A program made the translations under genes and the position numbers. From assembly GCA_028023455.1 (NCBI GenBank), contig JAQFVV010006246.1, positions 5,036,363 through 5,100,362 on the forward strand: DNA of 64,000 bases. Reading direction: 5' to 3'. The first letter of the stretch is position 1. Every line of letters begins with the position of its first letter. Under the pieces are notes generated by a model. The model did no database searches and was not told where the DNA came from. It was given only the letters and a program-made list of their open reading frames with translations. The DNA comes from Epiperipatus broadwayi. Taxonomy: Eukaryota > Onychophora > Udeonychophora > Euonychophora > Peripatidae. Positions 30,650 to 44,462 of the stretch are shown one piece after another.

Positions 30650-33630
30650 ACATTTTTTAAAATTATTTAAGGATTTTCAAGCAATGTTATGGATTTTGTT
30701 TCAGGTTATTTGTTAGAAAATGCACATCTAATTATTCTTATCTATTGAATAAAATGAAAGGCAAAATTTAAAACCCTTATCAAACATACTTGACTAACTT
30801 AGTGATTAATGTTTTGTTTTTGATTATTTCTTTTTGGATAGATTTTAGAGAGGTCTTTGTCATGAAGTGAGCTATTTATTATAGTTTTATTTGTTATGAA
30901 GAATTGAAATATGATTTCAGAAGTATGAAGTATTGATAACTATATGATGTAATACATTACAATGTTTTTATTGTATTGTTTTGAATTATAAGAAATAATA
31001 TCTGCTTAAATCCATCTTTTTTTATTATGTCAGAAATCTTTGTAATTTCTTTATGTATATTTGGATACATTTTAGTAATAATTTTTGAGTTATTAATTAC
31101 AATAATATTATTTATTTCATAATTTTTTATAGAGTTTTATAATGCAGATTTAAGCCTGTGCAATGTATTAATATTAATTTTTGTAGAACGCTTTATCCAT
31201 TTACCATTTTATTAAATATAGTTGCTTCTACATTGATATTTTATTACACAAAGACCTAATAAAAATAGGAATAAATACTTATAAACACTTATTTAGCTTT
31301 TCTATATGCAAGGTTTACAATGTGACATGTAGAATTAACAATCATTGATATAATAAATCTATTGCATGTCTCTAGTGTATCTTTTTTGTTATTATTTTAA
31401 TACAGTACGACTATCATTGAAGTTAAAAATATATCTATTATACTATCCTTGAAATGTTCTTGATGTATTTTTTGCTACTGTAAATTTTAAGGGTAAACTT
31501 CATTATATATCTTTTTTAAAAAATTAAAACATTTTAATGTGTTCTTGCATATGCAGTGATTTTAACACAATTCAGAATTAACTATATTCAAGTATCCTAA
31601 AAGCACAATACTTCTATTACAATTAACTTGCTTTTATGGTCGAGGAATGTTTTTTGCTGTTTTCTTGTTTTTGAGTTAAAGGACTTAAAATTAATATGTT
31701 TGCTTATATGTATATACGCATGACTTGTTTAGAGAGCAAATGGTTTTATTGCAGTTAATTTAAGATTTTTTTTAGTTTTCATGGAATATCTTTTAATCTT
31801 TCCTCAAGAATTGATCCAAGAGTCTATTAGTAAAACCAATCTATCTTTAGAGTCAATCTTTGTAGTATATTATTATCATCTGCCCCCCCCCCCTTACATT
31901 TATCTTCAAATCAATACAATTTAGAATCTAAAAATCTGTATTTTTCATTCTTTTTATTCTCATTTACCTTTAAATATAAACCCAATTGATACAGTAGTAA
32001 ATTTAAAATGAAAAATTAAATTAAGAATGATAATAATACTATGTCATCAGGAAGTTTTGTAATTAGTAAAAATAATTATAATAAAATTAAAATAATAAGA
32101 TACATAATATATATTCTTAAAATTTATTCAATTATAGTAATAAAATAAATAATAAATATTTGAATAATGTATATGGAATTAAATGCCTTGATTGTAAATG
32201 TAATAAGAAAAATTATATTGTTCAATTAAAATAGAAATTCAGTTTATATATATAAAATTAGAATATTTGAGAATATAAAAAATATATCAAAATGATAATT
32301 AAAGAAAAATTTTATACCAGATTTTCTATTTCTAGTTTTCATGTTTTAGGTTTAAAGGAATTATTTTTTTTAATCAATATAATTTTATTAAATACACATT
32401 CAGAAATGCAAAAAAGTGATTCATTTGTTTTTAAGGATAATTATGCTGGAGAGAGATATATATATTATCTTGTATGTATTTATTCAATATTTCTATATTT
32501 GGTTAAAAATATATATTTTCTATTGTATTTTTAATTTACATTTGCAGAAATAAAAAAAAGTAATCAACTCAAAAGCACTAATTTATTAAAAAAGAAAAAG
32601 AAAGAAAATAAAACAATAAAAATCAGTAATGAATAGTATCAGAATAATTTTATTTTATTTTTAAATAATCAATTCATAATTGTGTGTTTAAATAAAATAT
32701 TATTAACTTATAATATTTATTCTATTAAAAGAAAGCACAATTGTAAGGGGAATTAAAACACATACATGAGGGTACCAATACATGTAAACACATTAAACAA
32801 ACTATTATTTTATAAATAATATTTGATAAAATTAGTAATAACAATGACAAATGAAGTCTTGGAAAATTAAAGAACTAATAATTAATTTTGAGTCATTAAT
32901 TTTATTTGAAAAAAAAAATATTAATGCATAGGATACATTAATTATTATGGACAAATAATTTTTATATTGGATATTTCATCATTATATGTATTAATTTATA
33001 AATTTATTTTTTATTTATAATCTATTTTTCAAATGCTAGAGTGAGAAATACTAGTGAGAGTAGACTTCAAAATTACCACTAAACTAGATTAATTTTTATT
33101 TTTCATTAATTACAAATAATTATAATTCTTTCTTAATATCTTTCAATTTATTATGGCCTGCTAAAGCTGTGAAAAGAAAAAGAAATTGCTCATCATCTGA
33201 ACTTTCTCAGGAGAATGTGATATGTTTCAATATTAATCATGCAATTTTCATTGCACTATTATAACCAAATCAAATTTAAATATTTTAAACTACCCCCCCC
33301 CCCAAAAAAAAAATGTGTCCATGAACATAATGGCAATTGAAACAACATTTCAAACTCTTAAAGCCATAGTGAAGAAAGAAGGTGTAGTAGCAAACAAAAC
33401 AAATAATACATTTGAAAAAAAGTAAATAATTATAACTAAATTTTACTTCTTTTTTTAATTTGTAGCACACTATTTTTTTAAAAAAGTCAAATACTAAACT
33501 GTTGTTAAGATTTTGTTGATAGTTTTGTGATTACTGATTTATCAGTTTAAAAAAATTCAATTTTGATAACATTTTCAATGTTAAATTTAAAATATGTTTT
33601 AACCAAGTACAAGTTTATAATGATATGTGC
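30650..33630. other. AT-rich non-coding DNA, no gene seen
   Basis: It contains C homopolymers at 31883-31893 and 33293-33303 and AT-rich simple sequence. The 80-codon frame at 32292-32534 has no recognisable motif and is composition noise. Confidence 0.45.
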
Positions 33631-33639
33631 AATTTTTTT

Positions 33640-34425
33640 TAAGAAATATTTTGAGGATTAAAATAGGAAGTTAAGGGAATAAAAATATCTGGAGATTTAT
33701 TTAAGCCATTTAGGTTTTGCAGGTGATAGGGTTGTTTTGGGGATTAATGCTACTGAGTTTCAGCAAAGGTTGCAAGAGTCATCAGATGAAAGTAAGAAAT
33801 CTAAAATTAAGCCCTAAAAAAGTTAATGTTTAAGGGATTTTTCAGAAATAGAATTAAAGATTGGTGATCATGAATTGGAAGTTATTAACTACAAATATCT
33901 TGATCAGATTAGTAATATGGATGAAAAATAATGAATGAAATTAATTACATAATTAAATTTAGATGGAATATATTTGCTAGAAGTAACTTAATATTAAGAG
34001 CATATATATGTGTGTTTTTTTTCTAAAAAAAGGTTTTTAATAGAAGTGTTTTTATCAGTCCTTAGTTATAAATCTAAGACTTGAACACTTAAAGAGTAAT
34101 ATATGAGATTTCAGATGACTGAACAAAATATAAAAAAATATATGTTGGGAGTAACAAGAAAGAATCAAAAGAGTAATGTTTAAGTGAGAGAATAAATATA
34201 TTATTGAAAGAAATGAGCTGAAATGGAATTCAGATGGACAATTACTTTTAAACTGGATCCCAAGAAATTGTAAAAGAGCTAGAAAGATATTATTTATGAA
34301 AGGGATGAAATAAGGAAATTTAGTGTGATATGGAGAAAAGAAGTTATTTATTGGAGAAATTGGATTAAACTTGGAGAAATCTCATCCTGCAATGAATTAA
34401 TAATATTTGAAAATGCGGATGATGT
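33640..34425 (+). mobile_element. RTE-type LINE, decayed copy 3
   Basis: The nucleotide sequence follows copy 1 (6056-6966) from the reverse transcriptase FADD region to the C-terminus. Recognisable pieces are GDLFKPFRFCR-type decayed [26 protein letters not shown] and WIKLGE. There are many stops and indels. It ends in a GGATGATGTAAG remnant of the ATG microsatellite tail. It is the oldest-looking of the three RTE copies here. Confidence 0.75.
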
Positions 34426-35265
34426 AAGATTTAATATAAAAAATAGTTTATAAACTTAAAGGCATTTGCCGATATGTTTTTAAAAAAGTATAGTTAAATG
34501 TAATGAATGCCACCTATCAAACAAGCAAATATATATTAAAAGAGATATAATATTATTTCAAAAATAAAATAATTATCCTTATTAAGAAATAGGCTTATTT
34601 TAAATTAATGAGATATATTTAGCTATCATTGGTATAGTATTTAATTTTATAATAATCTGAGGCAGTTATTTATATTTAAATTTGAATTCTGCATATAAAA
34701 GGATTTAGTCTACTATTAACTTAGAAAGTAGATATGATTGTTACCATATAAACTTAAACTAGATATCAACTGAATGATGTAATATTTGCATATATTAACT
34801 ATACTAAATGAAACCATTTTTATTTATATTTGGTATGGAAAATAACTGTAAATAAAATATTTTCTCTATAATTCCTTCTTTAATTGATGTATATTTAAGC
34901 TGTAGAGATGCATATCCTTTCAAACTGTTAAAATTTAATTGGCATGGCAGAAGTAAATGTATAGATAGAATAGTAAAGAAGTATTTTCTTTGTGTGTGCA
35001 ATTTAAGAAAGATTAAAAGACAGTCAAGTTTCTGCCCAAGGTTATTGTAGATGTCTATAAGAAATGACTATGACATCACTATATGACAATGTAGGTTATT
35101 ATATAATTATAAGTAGTTTCGCAGATATCCAAAACATTAATGTTTAATAATAGAACATTAAGTATTATTTATTTACATTTCCTTTCTAAAAGATAAAATA
35201 ATTTTATCATTTAAATTCCAAAAGAAAAAGAAAAATGTCTGAGGAAAGGGTCTTTTTTTTCATCT
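34426..35265. other. AT-rich non-coding DNA
   Basis: I see no gene or transposon protein. Confidence 0.4.
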
Positions 35266-35765
35266 CACATGTATTGTAATGGAATAAAAATGATCAATAA
35301 GGAAATAGTCCTAATTTAATAATGCACTACAAATTGCAACATCAGTTGTAATGAAATAAAATGGTGATAATGATAATGGGTGCAAGATTTGCCAACTAAC
35401 ACATTCATGGTGATAAGAGGTGTTATCCTAAAAATTTATGTGTGTTATCTAATAAATTAATAAAACATATAAAATTTTTTCTTTAAATATCCCATAGATT
35501 TAGTAGCCAAACTGCAATGGAATAAACCTAGCCTAAACGTTGATTGCCAAATAGTAATGGACTAAACTGCTAAAAGCCAATACTTTAGGTCCCCCCACAA
35601 ATTGAAGCACCAAATTATAATGATATAAAATGTTTACAATAAAAAACAAAATGTACAAGATTAATATACCTTACAACTTACACCAACTCATAATCATATA
35701 AAATGAAAACCAATACTTCAAATAATCCTACAAATTATGGTATTTAAATCGAACAACATAAAATA
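35266..35765. repeat. Degenerate array of a GTAATGGAATAAA-type motif
   Basis: Variants of a core RTAATGRAATAAAATG recur in the same orientation near 35275, 35348, 35515, 35555, 35615 and 35690, each usually preceded by CAAATT-, CAACT- or CAGTT-like sequence. Spacing is irregular (about 40-165 bp). This looks like an eroded minisatellite; the base bias of the region makes some matches chance. Confidence 0.35.
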
Positions 35766-38470
35766 AATGAAAGATTCTTATTTAATACTTCTACAAATAC
35801 GATTAGCAAATTACAATAAGTTACCTGTCAAATCAATAAAACTTAGACATTAAATTATAACTGTCACACATGACTATGAATATTAAAAATTTAATATCAG
35901 ATTAAATATAAATTAATAAACTACATCAATATTCAAATCTAAAATTAAATCATTTTAATTAATGTGATTAAAATATCGATTATTTCATTGAATACAATTA
36001 CCAATTTTATACCATCATAAAATTATCTTTCTAATTAAATAATAAGTTATTGTAACAGATATATATTCAATAAATAATATATTAACATCCAATTGTAATG
36101 GCCTTTGTTTACTAAAGTACTTATATTTTAGGAACTATCAAACTAGTTCGAATTTGGGTTTTTAGCTGAAATATATATAACAAAGTAATTATGGTGATTT
36201 TCTATTATTCACGAAACATCTAGCTATATTAAATTAATCTATTATCAATGTATATACCTGGCTCAAATAATATATTGAATTTATAAGAAAAAATGTAATA
36301 TAATACAATCGTTTGATTCCAGGACTATTTAATATACTGAATTTATATATATAAAATAATGCAATAAATAATATATATATACTTCCCAATCCAATCGTTT
36401 GATTCAAGGACTATTTATTATAAAATGTAAATCAAGACATAGTCACTATGTATTAAAATTTTATTAACTAACAACCGGAATGATGACCAAAGCAAGTTTA
36501 TATGTTTAATTGAATTAGTATTTATTAACAATGGATATAAAAATGATAAATGAATAATAAACGTTTGTGATATACACTTTAATTAAATATCATGAAATAT
36601 ATCCATCTAAATTAATATTTGTAAAAATAGGTTTACTTATCAACAACAAAAAAAAAAAAGCCTATTCTAATGTTTATTATATGATATTTAAAATTTATAT
36701 AAGACAAAAATGTTGCTGCACACACACAATTTGAAATACAAGAAAGCTAATGATAAATGCTATTTTCAATATAATAATTTATTAAGATGAATTATAATTA
36801 GTACATTTATTCACTCACTTTATTTTCAAAATATAATACCAATAAATGATTATTGCAATACAATCGTTCCAAATCTTCAATATTCATAATATGTATATTT
36901 AAATAATTGATGGTCAACGAATAAACATAGTATTTCAAATTAGACTTTTAACTATTAAAATTTAGGTTATAAATTTTAAGTTTAACTAATCTTTCTTTTA
37001 TTTCACATATATAAACAAATGATTAACTAATTTATGATATAGTAATCTATAATATTAATAAACTATAATCCAAATATATAAATAAAACACATTAATATAT
37101 GATCTGAACCCAGTTCTTCTATGTAGGTACTTCAAAGAAACACAATAGTTCAAATGTATATTCTTTAACTTTAAATAATTCAATGATATCTGTTAATCCA
37201 AATGAAATAGAATATATTATAATAGTTATCCAAAAATAAAGTATATTTGTCAGATTTCAACAGTCTCAAAGCCTTATATTTTTTATCCTCTGTTTAACAA
37301 ACATTTAATACAGATACTGACCTCCATTTACAACGTATATGATATAGAAAGAAATTGGTTCAAATCTTATAAATTGGTTCAAATCTTATGTTAAAATACT
37401 CCATCAGTATTATAAAATGATATCCGTAGGTAGAAATAATTTTTATATATAGCAGTATATTATCAATTTTGATGTTTCATAATTAAAACATTTTGTTTAT
37501 ACATGTCAATCCTTCAGCAGAGTAATATTAAGATGAACTTGAATGCTGTAACTCTGGCTCCTTTAAGAAGTTACTTATGAAATAAAAAATACAATATACT
37601 GTAATGAAAGTCAGGATTTTAGAGAAATAATTCAAATCGTTCAGTCTTATTTACTTTCATTCATCTAGCATTCCAAAACAAAATTTCTTTTACAATAATA
37701 ATAATAAATTTCAGAATGACTAAGTATAAAAAAAATGTATACACTTTATAAACACAAATGATGTTATTTTAACCTAATACAAAACAAAACAATTTGAATT
37801 ATATTTTTATACCATTGTACTGGAAATATATATACTGTACATATATTATTCCAATCCAGATATTACACATATAACATAAAAACAACAACATACTCTCGTA
37901 GAACATTAAATATTTGTTTGTAATGTTTACAACTAACTACTTATAAATGTAGTAAATGAAAATACACAGAATAAAGAAACAACAATTTTATTAAGATTAT
38001 AAATTTTATTATTTACATGTGTATCTTAAATAAATAGGATTAATCTGTTTCAGTCTTGATGTTATCTCATGATTTGTACACAGTCTGCTTGCTTAAATAG
38101 CTAATGAAATGGAGAGATGGGAGATAAATATGAGTATACATGTGATGTAATCCATGATAGTGATTCTAACTTGCATTGTACTCATAAATTAAAAATAGTT
38201 GCAAGTAAATTCAAAATGTTAATGTTACAATAAACATAGCATTTGACATATATAATTTAGATGGAAGAAAACTATCCTTTCACTCATCTGCTATAAATAG
38301 AACAGGCATCTTTTTAAATATTTAATAACATAGTGTTTGTCTAAAAGTTTATGATGGTAATCTTTTCATATAATTATTTGTCAGACTATTTCTGTCATCT
38401 AATATTAAGAACTGAGTATCATTAGAAAATTTTTAAACTTTATTTAAAATTGCCTATAAAAGAAGCAGCA
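35766..38470. other. AT-rich non-coding DNA
   Basis: No gene is supported. A 19-bp unit AAATTGGTTCAAATCTTAT is duplicated in tandem at 37352-37389. A TGTAATGGCC near 36093 resembles an LTR start, but no partner end was found. Confidence 0.4.
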
Positions 38471-38479
38471 GAATTATGC

Positions 38480-40010
38480 TGAAGAATAAAAAGAACACTT
38501 GAGAGATAGCAAAAATGGAGATTGAACATTTCCCATGATGAAAGGAATGCCTTTAAGTCTTTTAATAGTAGACTAATACAAAAAGGGGCAAAAAATATGA
38601 TAGCAAGTACAGAAACAAAATGTTAAACATCAGAAAACATTGCAGGTGTTTCACCCATTCAACAAAATTCCTCTTCTTTATAGCCTGCTTAAAATCCATA
38701 AGTACTATTGTTAGTTCTAGAAATTCATCTTGCCAAAACTTGATTTTTTCTCAAAATTCTCAATCCTTTGGCATATAAGACATAACCCTTTGTCAGGGAA
38801 TCAAAGCAGTTCACGATAAGCTTTGATATGAAAAACAAATGTGATCTGTGATGAAATTTTGTCTAATGTAAAAAAAAGATTGAAGATATCTTACAACTAG
38901 AACAACTTCCTATTCATAGTATAATGGTACTATTAACATTTACATAATGACAATATACTTTCAGTACAATAGAGAATTCTTGAAAACTAACTCAAAGAAT
39001 GGCTATGGGATCACCATTTTCACTTCTTATTAACAATATTTATATGGAAAAACTTGAAACCACAGCCATAATCACTACTCCATATCCACTTAATATTTGG
39101 TTTCAATATGTTGATACATTTATTGTATGGTACATGGTGAAGTTCTATTACAAACAATTTGGACACACATCAACAACATATCCTCTTCAGTTAAATTCAC
39201 AACAGAATAAGAACATAAATTAACATTCTTAGATGTTCTTGTGATAAAACTTCTTCATGACAAAATAAAAACTACAGTCCACAGAAAATTCATACACACA
39301 AGAAAATACTTAGCATATACATCCAATCACACCAAAAATACAAAACATGGAACTATACCATTATAGAAGAAAGCAAAGAAAGTTTGTTCAGAAAGCAGTG
39401 ATTTTAAAAAAAAATTACATAGAACAAACTCTCATGAAAAATGGTAGTCCATTATTATTAAGAAAACCTTAAATAAACATCACATGACCATCACCTCTTA
39501 TGCTTGTGTATAACTGTTGTTAAAAACCTTAAATAGATGACAACAAAAAAAAACACTAAAGATGAAATCATTATTGGCATTGTAGTATATCCATGCATTC
39601 CAGAAATAGCTGATAAACTAAAGAAAACCTATAGTGAATGAATATCAGAACAGCATTCCAAAACCACAATATACTAAGAGGAATTATAATACAAAATCTA
39701 AACTTGAAATGCTGAAAAGCAAAAACTACATTGCATATGAATGTCGTAGAATGTATATTTTAGTAAGACCAGTCATAACATTAAAAAGTGATTGAAAGAG
39801 CACAAACAGAGCATCATGCTTTTACCAATGAATATATGTTCAATTGGGAAAATACAAATATATTAGAAAAAAGTACAAAGAAGAAAAATTAAAGAAACTG
39901 CTCACATGATGGCAAATAACTCCATAAGTTAACCTAGTGTAATTATACATAATGTCTGGAAAACAATAATTAATCTTGCTCTTCAGAAAAAAGTAAAGAA
40001 ATGAAGAGAA
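38480..40010 (+). mobile_element. Second Penelope-like element, heavily decayed
   Basis: With frameshifts the + strand reads IPLLYSLLKIHK (the P-x-x-Y-G-L-P-K-I-H-K block), YFQYNREFLKTNSK, then AMGSPFSLLINNIYMEKLE (39000-39055; the A-M-G-S-P-x-S-P block), WFQYVDTFIVW with the second catalytic aspartate of YVDD lost, and near 39750-39830 a GIY-YIG remnant with ECRRMYI and LKEHKQ. The order is that of canonical Penelope elements and differs in sequence from the element at 28004. Many stops make it inactive. Confidence 0.75.
38999..39223 (+). pseudogene. Penelope RT fragment (AMGSP / YVDT)
   Basis: This is the longest open part of the decayed element: 74 codons beginning MAMGSPFSLLINNIYMEKLE and containing WFQYVDTFIVWYM. 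The palm-domain active site reads YVDT where YVDD is expected, removing one metal ligand. Confidence 0.8.
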
Positions 40011-40039
40011 CATTCAGATAAATAAGTGAATTTTCTATT

Positions 40040-40215
40040 GCATTTGGCAGAACAGCTTAATTGGTGAAAGCATTCTCTTAAAAATTTCAATATTTAAGAA
40101 TTTGAAGGTCCAGGTTTGAAATGCTAGGACTGCCACTGGTTCCACCAGCAATACTTGAAGAAGAGAGGAGAATAATACCACTTGAAACATTGTACTAAAT
40201 ACTAACCTGTATTGC
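40040..40215 (+). mobile_element. tRNA-derived SINE
   Basis: GGCAGAACAGCTTAATTGG resembles an A box and D-arm. After an anticodon-arm-like stretch, GTCCAGGTTTGAAATGC is a good B-box match. The following GC-richer body (CTGCCACTGGTTCCACCAGC, then GAAGAAGAGAGG) is probably the SINE body, up to about 40215. The tRNA-like head is the clearest of those in this window. Confidence 0.6.
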
Positions 40216-41412
40216 TATTACTATTGAGTGTATTAAAAAAATTTAAATAAAGTTTAAAATTGTCTAAAGACATTCAGTTTTTAATATTAAATTATGGAAA
40301 TAGACCAACAAATGATTAATATTTATTGATATAGATTACTGTTTATTCATAGAGCATGGGTGAAGGGTAATTTTCTTTCATTTAATTACGAATGATAAAT
40401 AAAATAAATACTGTAATTACAAACATTTAAAATTACAATGCATAAAAACAAGTACAGTATTTAAAAATAAAAGCATTTTAAAATATTGCTTATTTATTAA
40501 AACATTTTATAATAATAATAAAAAAAGTAACATTTGTTTTGTAGCCAAACTTAATTCATTATACAAAAGCAATATTTATAACTATTTTTAGGATCAATCG
40601 ATTGAATACATCTGAAAGTATAGAAATTTGTAGTAAAAAATTCCAAGGTTGTTAATTTTTGTAATGAAAACAAATGTTCATTGGAAAATCCTGGGCCAAA
40701 AAAAAAACATGCAGAGTAACATTCATTAAAAAAAAAAAAAACATCTAGAGAGTTAATATTCTGTGTAATTAGAAAAGTAAATTAATTATTTTTTGGTTTT
40801 TAAATCTAATTAGAGACCTAGGAGAATAAAACCTCTTTTCATTTAGCATTTAGACTTTTTTTTTTCCTTTGATATCTTAACTATTAACCAGATGTCATAA
40901 ACGAAGCTGTAAAGATTTCAACCAGGAATATATTTTCCAGTTTTGTCACTGTAGTCTTAAATTCGGTAATCATTAACTGTGGGTTCATAGTTTTGTTTGA
41001 CCACATTACATATTTCAGTAGCTGATAAATTTCATTATTTTAAAATAATTTTTATTTAAAATAGCTATATATTAAGTAGATTTATTTTAATTTATTAGAG
41101 CCCCCTCCCCACATTTTATTCTATATATTGTATATTATATTGGTGTATTTTAATTTGTTAATTATTTGTATGCTTCAGACATTTCTGAATTTTTTGCTTT
41201 GGTAAAGTTTATATTAAATAATTTAAACATCAATGCATTTGAAATATACACACATTGCTTATATTAAATTTGTTTAGGTATTTGTTTGAGTAATGAACAA
41301 ATTTAAACAAAAGATAAAAAGAATGCTGTTTTATATATTGTTAAGCTATAAAGTATTTTTGTAATAAATTTTTGATTATGATATATTTTTAATTTTAAGA
41401 TATTATTCTTGA

Positions 41413-41989
41413 ATGAATGCAATGTGCATACATATACATATACATCTAAATATAAAATTCATTACAAAACAGAAATGTCGCCAGCATTCTTTCATAGAGC
41501 AGATGTTAGATATGAAGGAAAGAGTTATAACAAACACGAAAGCATTTAGTAATGGAAATATTAGGTTTACAGAAAATGAACTGAATGAGGCAGGGAAGAA
41601 ATTGAAAGTGGAAAGGCAAGAGGTTTGGATGGATGGGCAGTAGAGATGGTAATGAATTTAGCACATAAGGCAAAATTAAAATTATCATGTTTTAATAAGA
41701 TGGCACAAAAGAGATTTCCCAGGGAATTGGAGTAATACAAGAGTAAGGCTACTATTTAAAGGAAAAGATAAAAATCATAGAAAGTTAAGCAATTATATAC
41801 CAAAAGTGGTAACATCAATATTATATAAAATTTTCACATATATGGTGGCTGGAAGTGTCACAAAACAGATGGAAGAAGATAAAATAGTGGGGGAAAGGTA
41901 AGGAGATTTTCAATCAGCTAGGCATATAGAGGATAGTTTATTTGTAGTTACACGGCTTATAGATATTGTAATGGTAAGAAAAGTAGAGC
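41413..41989 (+). mobile_element. LINE, upstream reverse transcriptase portion
   Basis: The frame 41413-41643 reads NIRFTENELNEAGKKLKVER, the usual entry block of a LINE reverse transcriptase. After a stop it continues RLLFKGKDKNHRKLSNYIP, VTSILYKIFTYMVAGSVTKQ and DSLFVVTRLIDIV, the next RT blocks, then ends abruptly at about 41989. The logical continuation (YMGFISIKKAYDRV) appears at about 44570, so a 2.5-kb insert or rearrangement separates the two halves. Confidence 0.75.
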
Positions 41990-42014
41990 TGCTTTAACCT
42001 AACCTAGAGATGCA

Positions 42015-42110
42015 GATAGAGGGGGTTCGAACCTCATCTACTCCTTTAGATTGCTACTAAGCGGCTTACTCCTTGAACCTCACTAGAATTTAATCTTAAT
42101 GTATGCCCGG
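42015..42110 (-). mobile_element. tRNA-like SINE head candidate
   Basis: On the minus strand a GGAGTAAGCCGCTTAGTAGC stretch precedes, by about 30 bases, GAGGTTCGAACCCC, an exact B box (the core is palindromic, so strand is uncertain). The segment has normal GC and several CpG sites. A related arrangement occurs at 54535-54625. Confidence 0.35.
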
Positions 42111-43764
42111 TCAGGGAGAGAAGAGACCACAAAAAGGAATTTTTACATATATAATGATCAGATGTACATACGTATGTCACAAAAGAAAACAATACTATGT
42201 GGTTTTATTTTTAGTGAATGAAAGATAACAGAAACTTTTATTATTGACATTAAAAGAATTCACACAATGCTTTATTAATAGTGTCGCAGGCTATTTTCAC
42301 TGCAACCGGATAGACATATATGAAAGATCCATTGATCGTAATGATAAGAACAGACAAAATTTTTACGTTATAATTTTTTTTTAAAAATATTCCAGCCAAT
42401 GGTAGTGTTACGTAAAAGAAATCAAGAGAGAGAGACATGATTCATTAACTCTGTGGTTGGAGAACAGCAATAAATAGGTGGTCAAACTCAACTAAACACT
42501 TTGGACAGGTTTAAATCACAACCCTACTTATGATTTAAGAAGAATGATAAAGTGACCCCAGCGAGAATTTCCAGCCATAATTGAAACATTTCTATGAGAT
42601 TTTGAGAAAGATTTCCTAATAAATATAAATATACAAGACCATGCACAAAGGTGATAGCATATAGTGGGCTGTGAGGCTCGAGACATAACAGTTACCAAGA
42701 GGTTAACACCAGACCGGATAGCTCTCCATCTCTAAACTAGGTTAGAGAGAAAAATGGAACCCATTCGCTAAACGCATGACCCGGATTCAGGATCGGAGTT
42801 TTTGTTGCTTATGTCCAGTTACGTACATTGAAAGGACTGAAATTGACATTGAGATCCAGAACAATTTATTTGTTTTTCAGAAGGTTGGAATGAAGGTATG
42901 TTAACCTAAGCAAGCTTGGCAGAAGAAGCACTGTAATATATGTTGAGCGACCCAGTAGATCACCGGAAGCACGATGCCATATAAATACGGTCAACAACCT
43001 TTAAATTTAAAAAGAAACCCTCTGCAAAATATAAATATATTAGGAAAGCTCAACTATCACTGAAAATCCACAGAAAAATAGTAACTTTACCTTTTATAAA
43101 ATTCAGATCACTAAAACAAGAGGGCGGATATTTTATTGATTTAGTTGAAGTTTAACCAACATACCTCAGAATCAATGCTATTTAATAATTTTTTAATACA
43201 TATTGTCAAAATGTAATCTCTCTTATTATTAAAATATAAATGCGAACGTTTTATTTCACGCTCTTTAAAATATAACTTTAAATTTGTACCCCTTCATTGA
43301 CTAAAATATACAGGCATTTGATAAGGATCTTTCTTTTATATATATATAAATCAAAATTAAAGTTTGGAAAGTTTTATAATAGAATATTTAGCAATTTAAA
43401 TCTTGATTTTAAAATAGAGTTTTGCACTTTCTATGATTTGCTTCCTTTTCCTTCTAAATAAATATTTATATAAAATAAATAACTTAATTACGGGAGTATA
43501 ATGGTGGAAAGTTAAACGAAGCATTTTTCAATTAAATTAATAAGAATTATCGCCACCATTATATGTAATAACCCTACCACCCATTAAAGTATTTAAAAAA
43601 AAAAGAAAGCAATTAATGAAATATAATTTCACAAGACTCGAATACATAGTTTAAAAAAAAACATATATATATAGAAAAGCATAAATATAGATTGAATTTG
43701 CAAATTTCAAAGATATTTTAATAATTTATGGAAATGTTACCGGTAACTAGATGGGTGGGTCAAA

Positions 43765-44001
43765 ATGAGTTCATTTGATGTTTCCCCGCAGGTCTTCTTG
43801 GTTCTTCAAATTTGTTTTTCCATGTTTTTGAGGGCAGATTTTCATGGATACAGGGCAGATACTTTAGTTCTCTGGCTGGCTTACATGATTACGACTACTG
43901 CATCAGGAACAGCTCAGGAGAGTGAAGGCAAAGAAGTTACCCCTGCATTTTTGCAGAGCAACACATTTCTGGATTTTTTTATTTATATGCTGAAAGAATA
44001 G
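43765..44001 (+). CDS. Unidentified 78-codon frame (doubtful)
   Basis: The frame starts MSSFDVSPQVFLVLQICFSM and contains ADTLVLWLAYMITTTASGTA, then ESEGKEVTPAFLQSNTF. It has the best base composition of any short frame in the window, with a hydrophobic stretch at about residues 10-22 and 33-44. I recognise no family. It could be an exon, a retrocopy fragment or chance within a GC-richer patch. There is no obvious splice consensus that would settle it. Confidence 0.2.
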   Translation: MSSFDVSPQVFLVLQICFSMFLRADFHGYRADTLVLWLAYMITTTASGTAQESEGKEVTPAFLQSNTFLDFFIYMLKE

Positions 44002-44462
44002 AGTGCAGCTTGAAGTAAGTACAGCAAGCAAGAGTTCGCTATATTGTCCAATCTTTCAGTGAAATTTCTTCCAACAAAATTCTTAAGATTTCTCTCTGAC
44101 TTTCAGCACAGGTTACCAGCAAGCATAAGACCAAGAACAAAAAAAAAGTTCTTTATTTATACCCTTTTTCCATTATGTTTTTAATCTGCTAATTAGTAGC
44201 GAATCAAATTATTCCTGTTATCTATTTTTATTTAATTCAGAAAAATGTTTTACTAATTAAATTCCTTTTCCTAATGGATTCTATTTAATTAAGAAAATTT
44301 ATCTTATCGAATTCTTCCAACATATATTTTAAAAATAGTTGCAAATATAATTTTAACTTTCTATATTTTATTTTATTAAATCTTTTCTCTTTAACACAAT
44401 TCCTTCTTTAATTTAGGCAACTATTTGAGAAAACGATAAATTTAGTTTGAAAAAGAAGCATA

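Noticed and set aside
36093-36180. LTR start TGTAATGGCC
   Set aside because: No matching CA end, no second copy and no polyprotein nearby.
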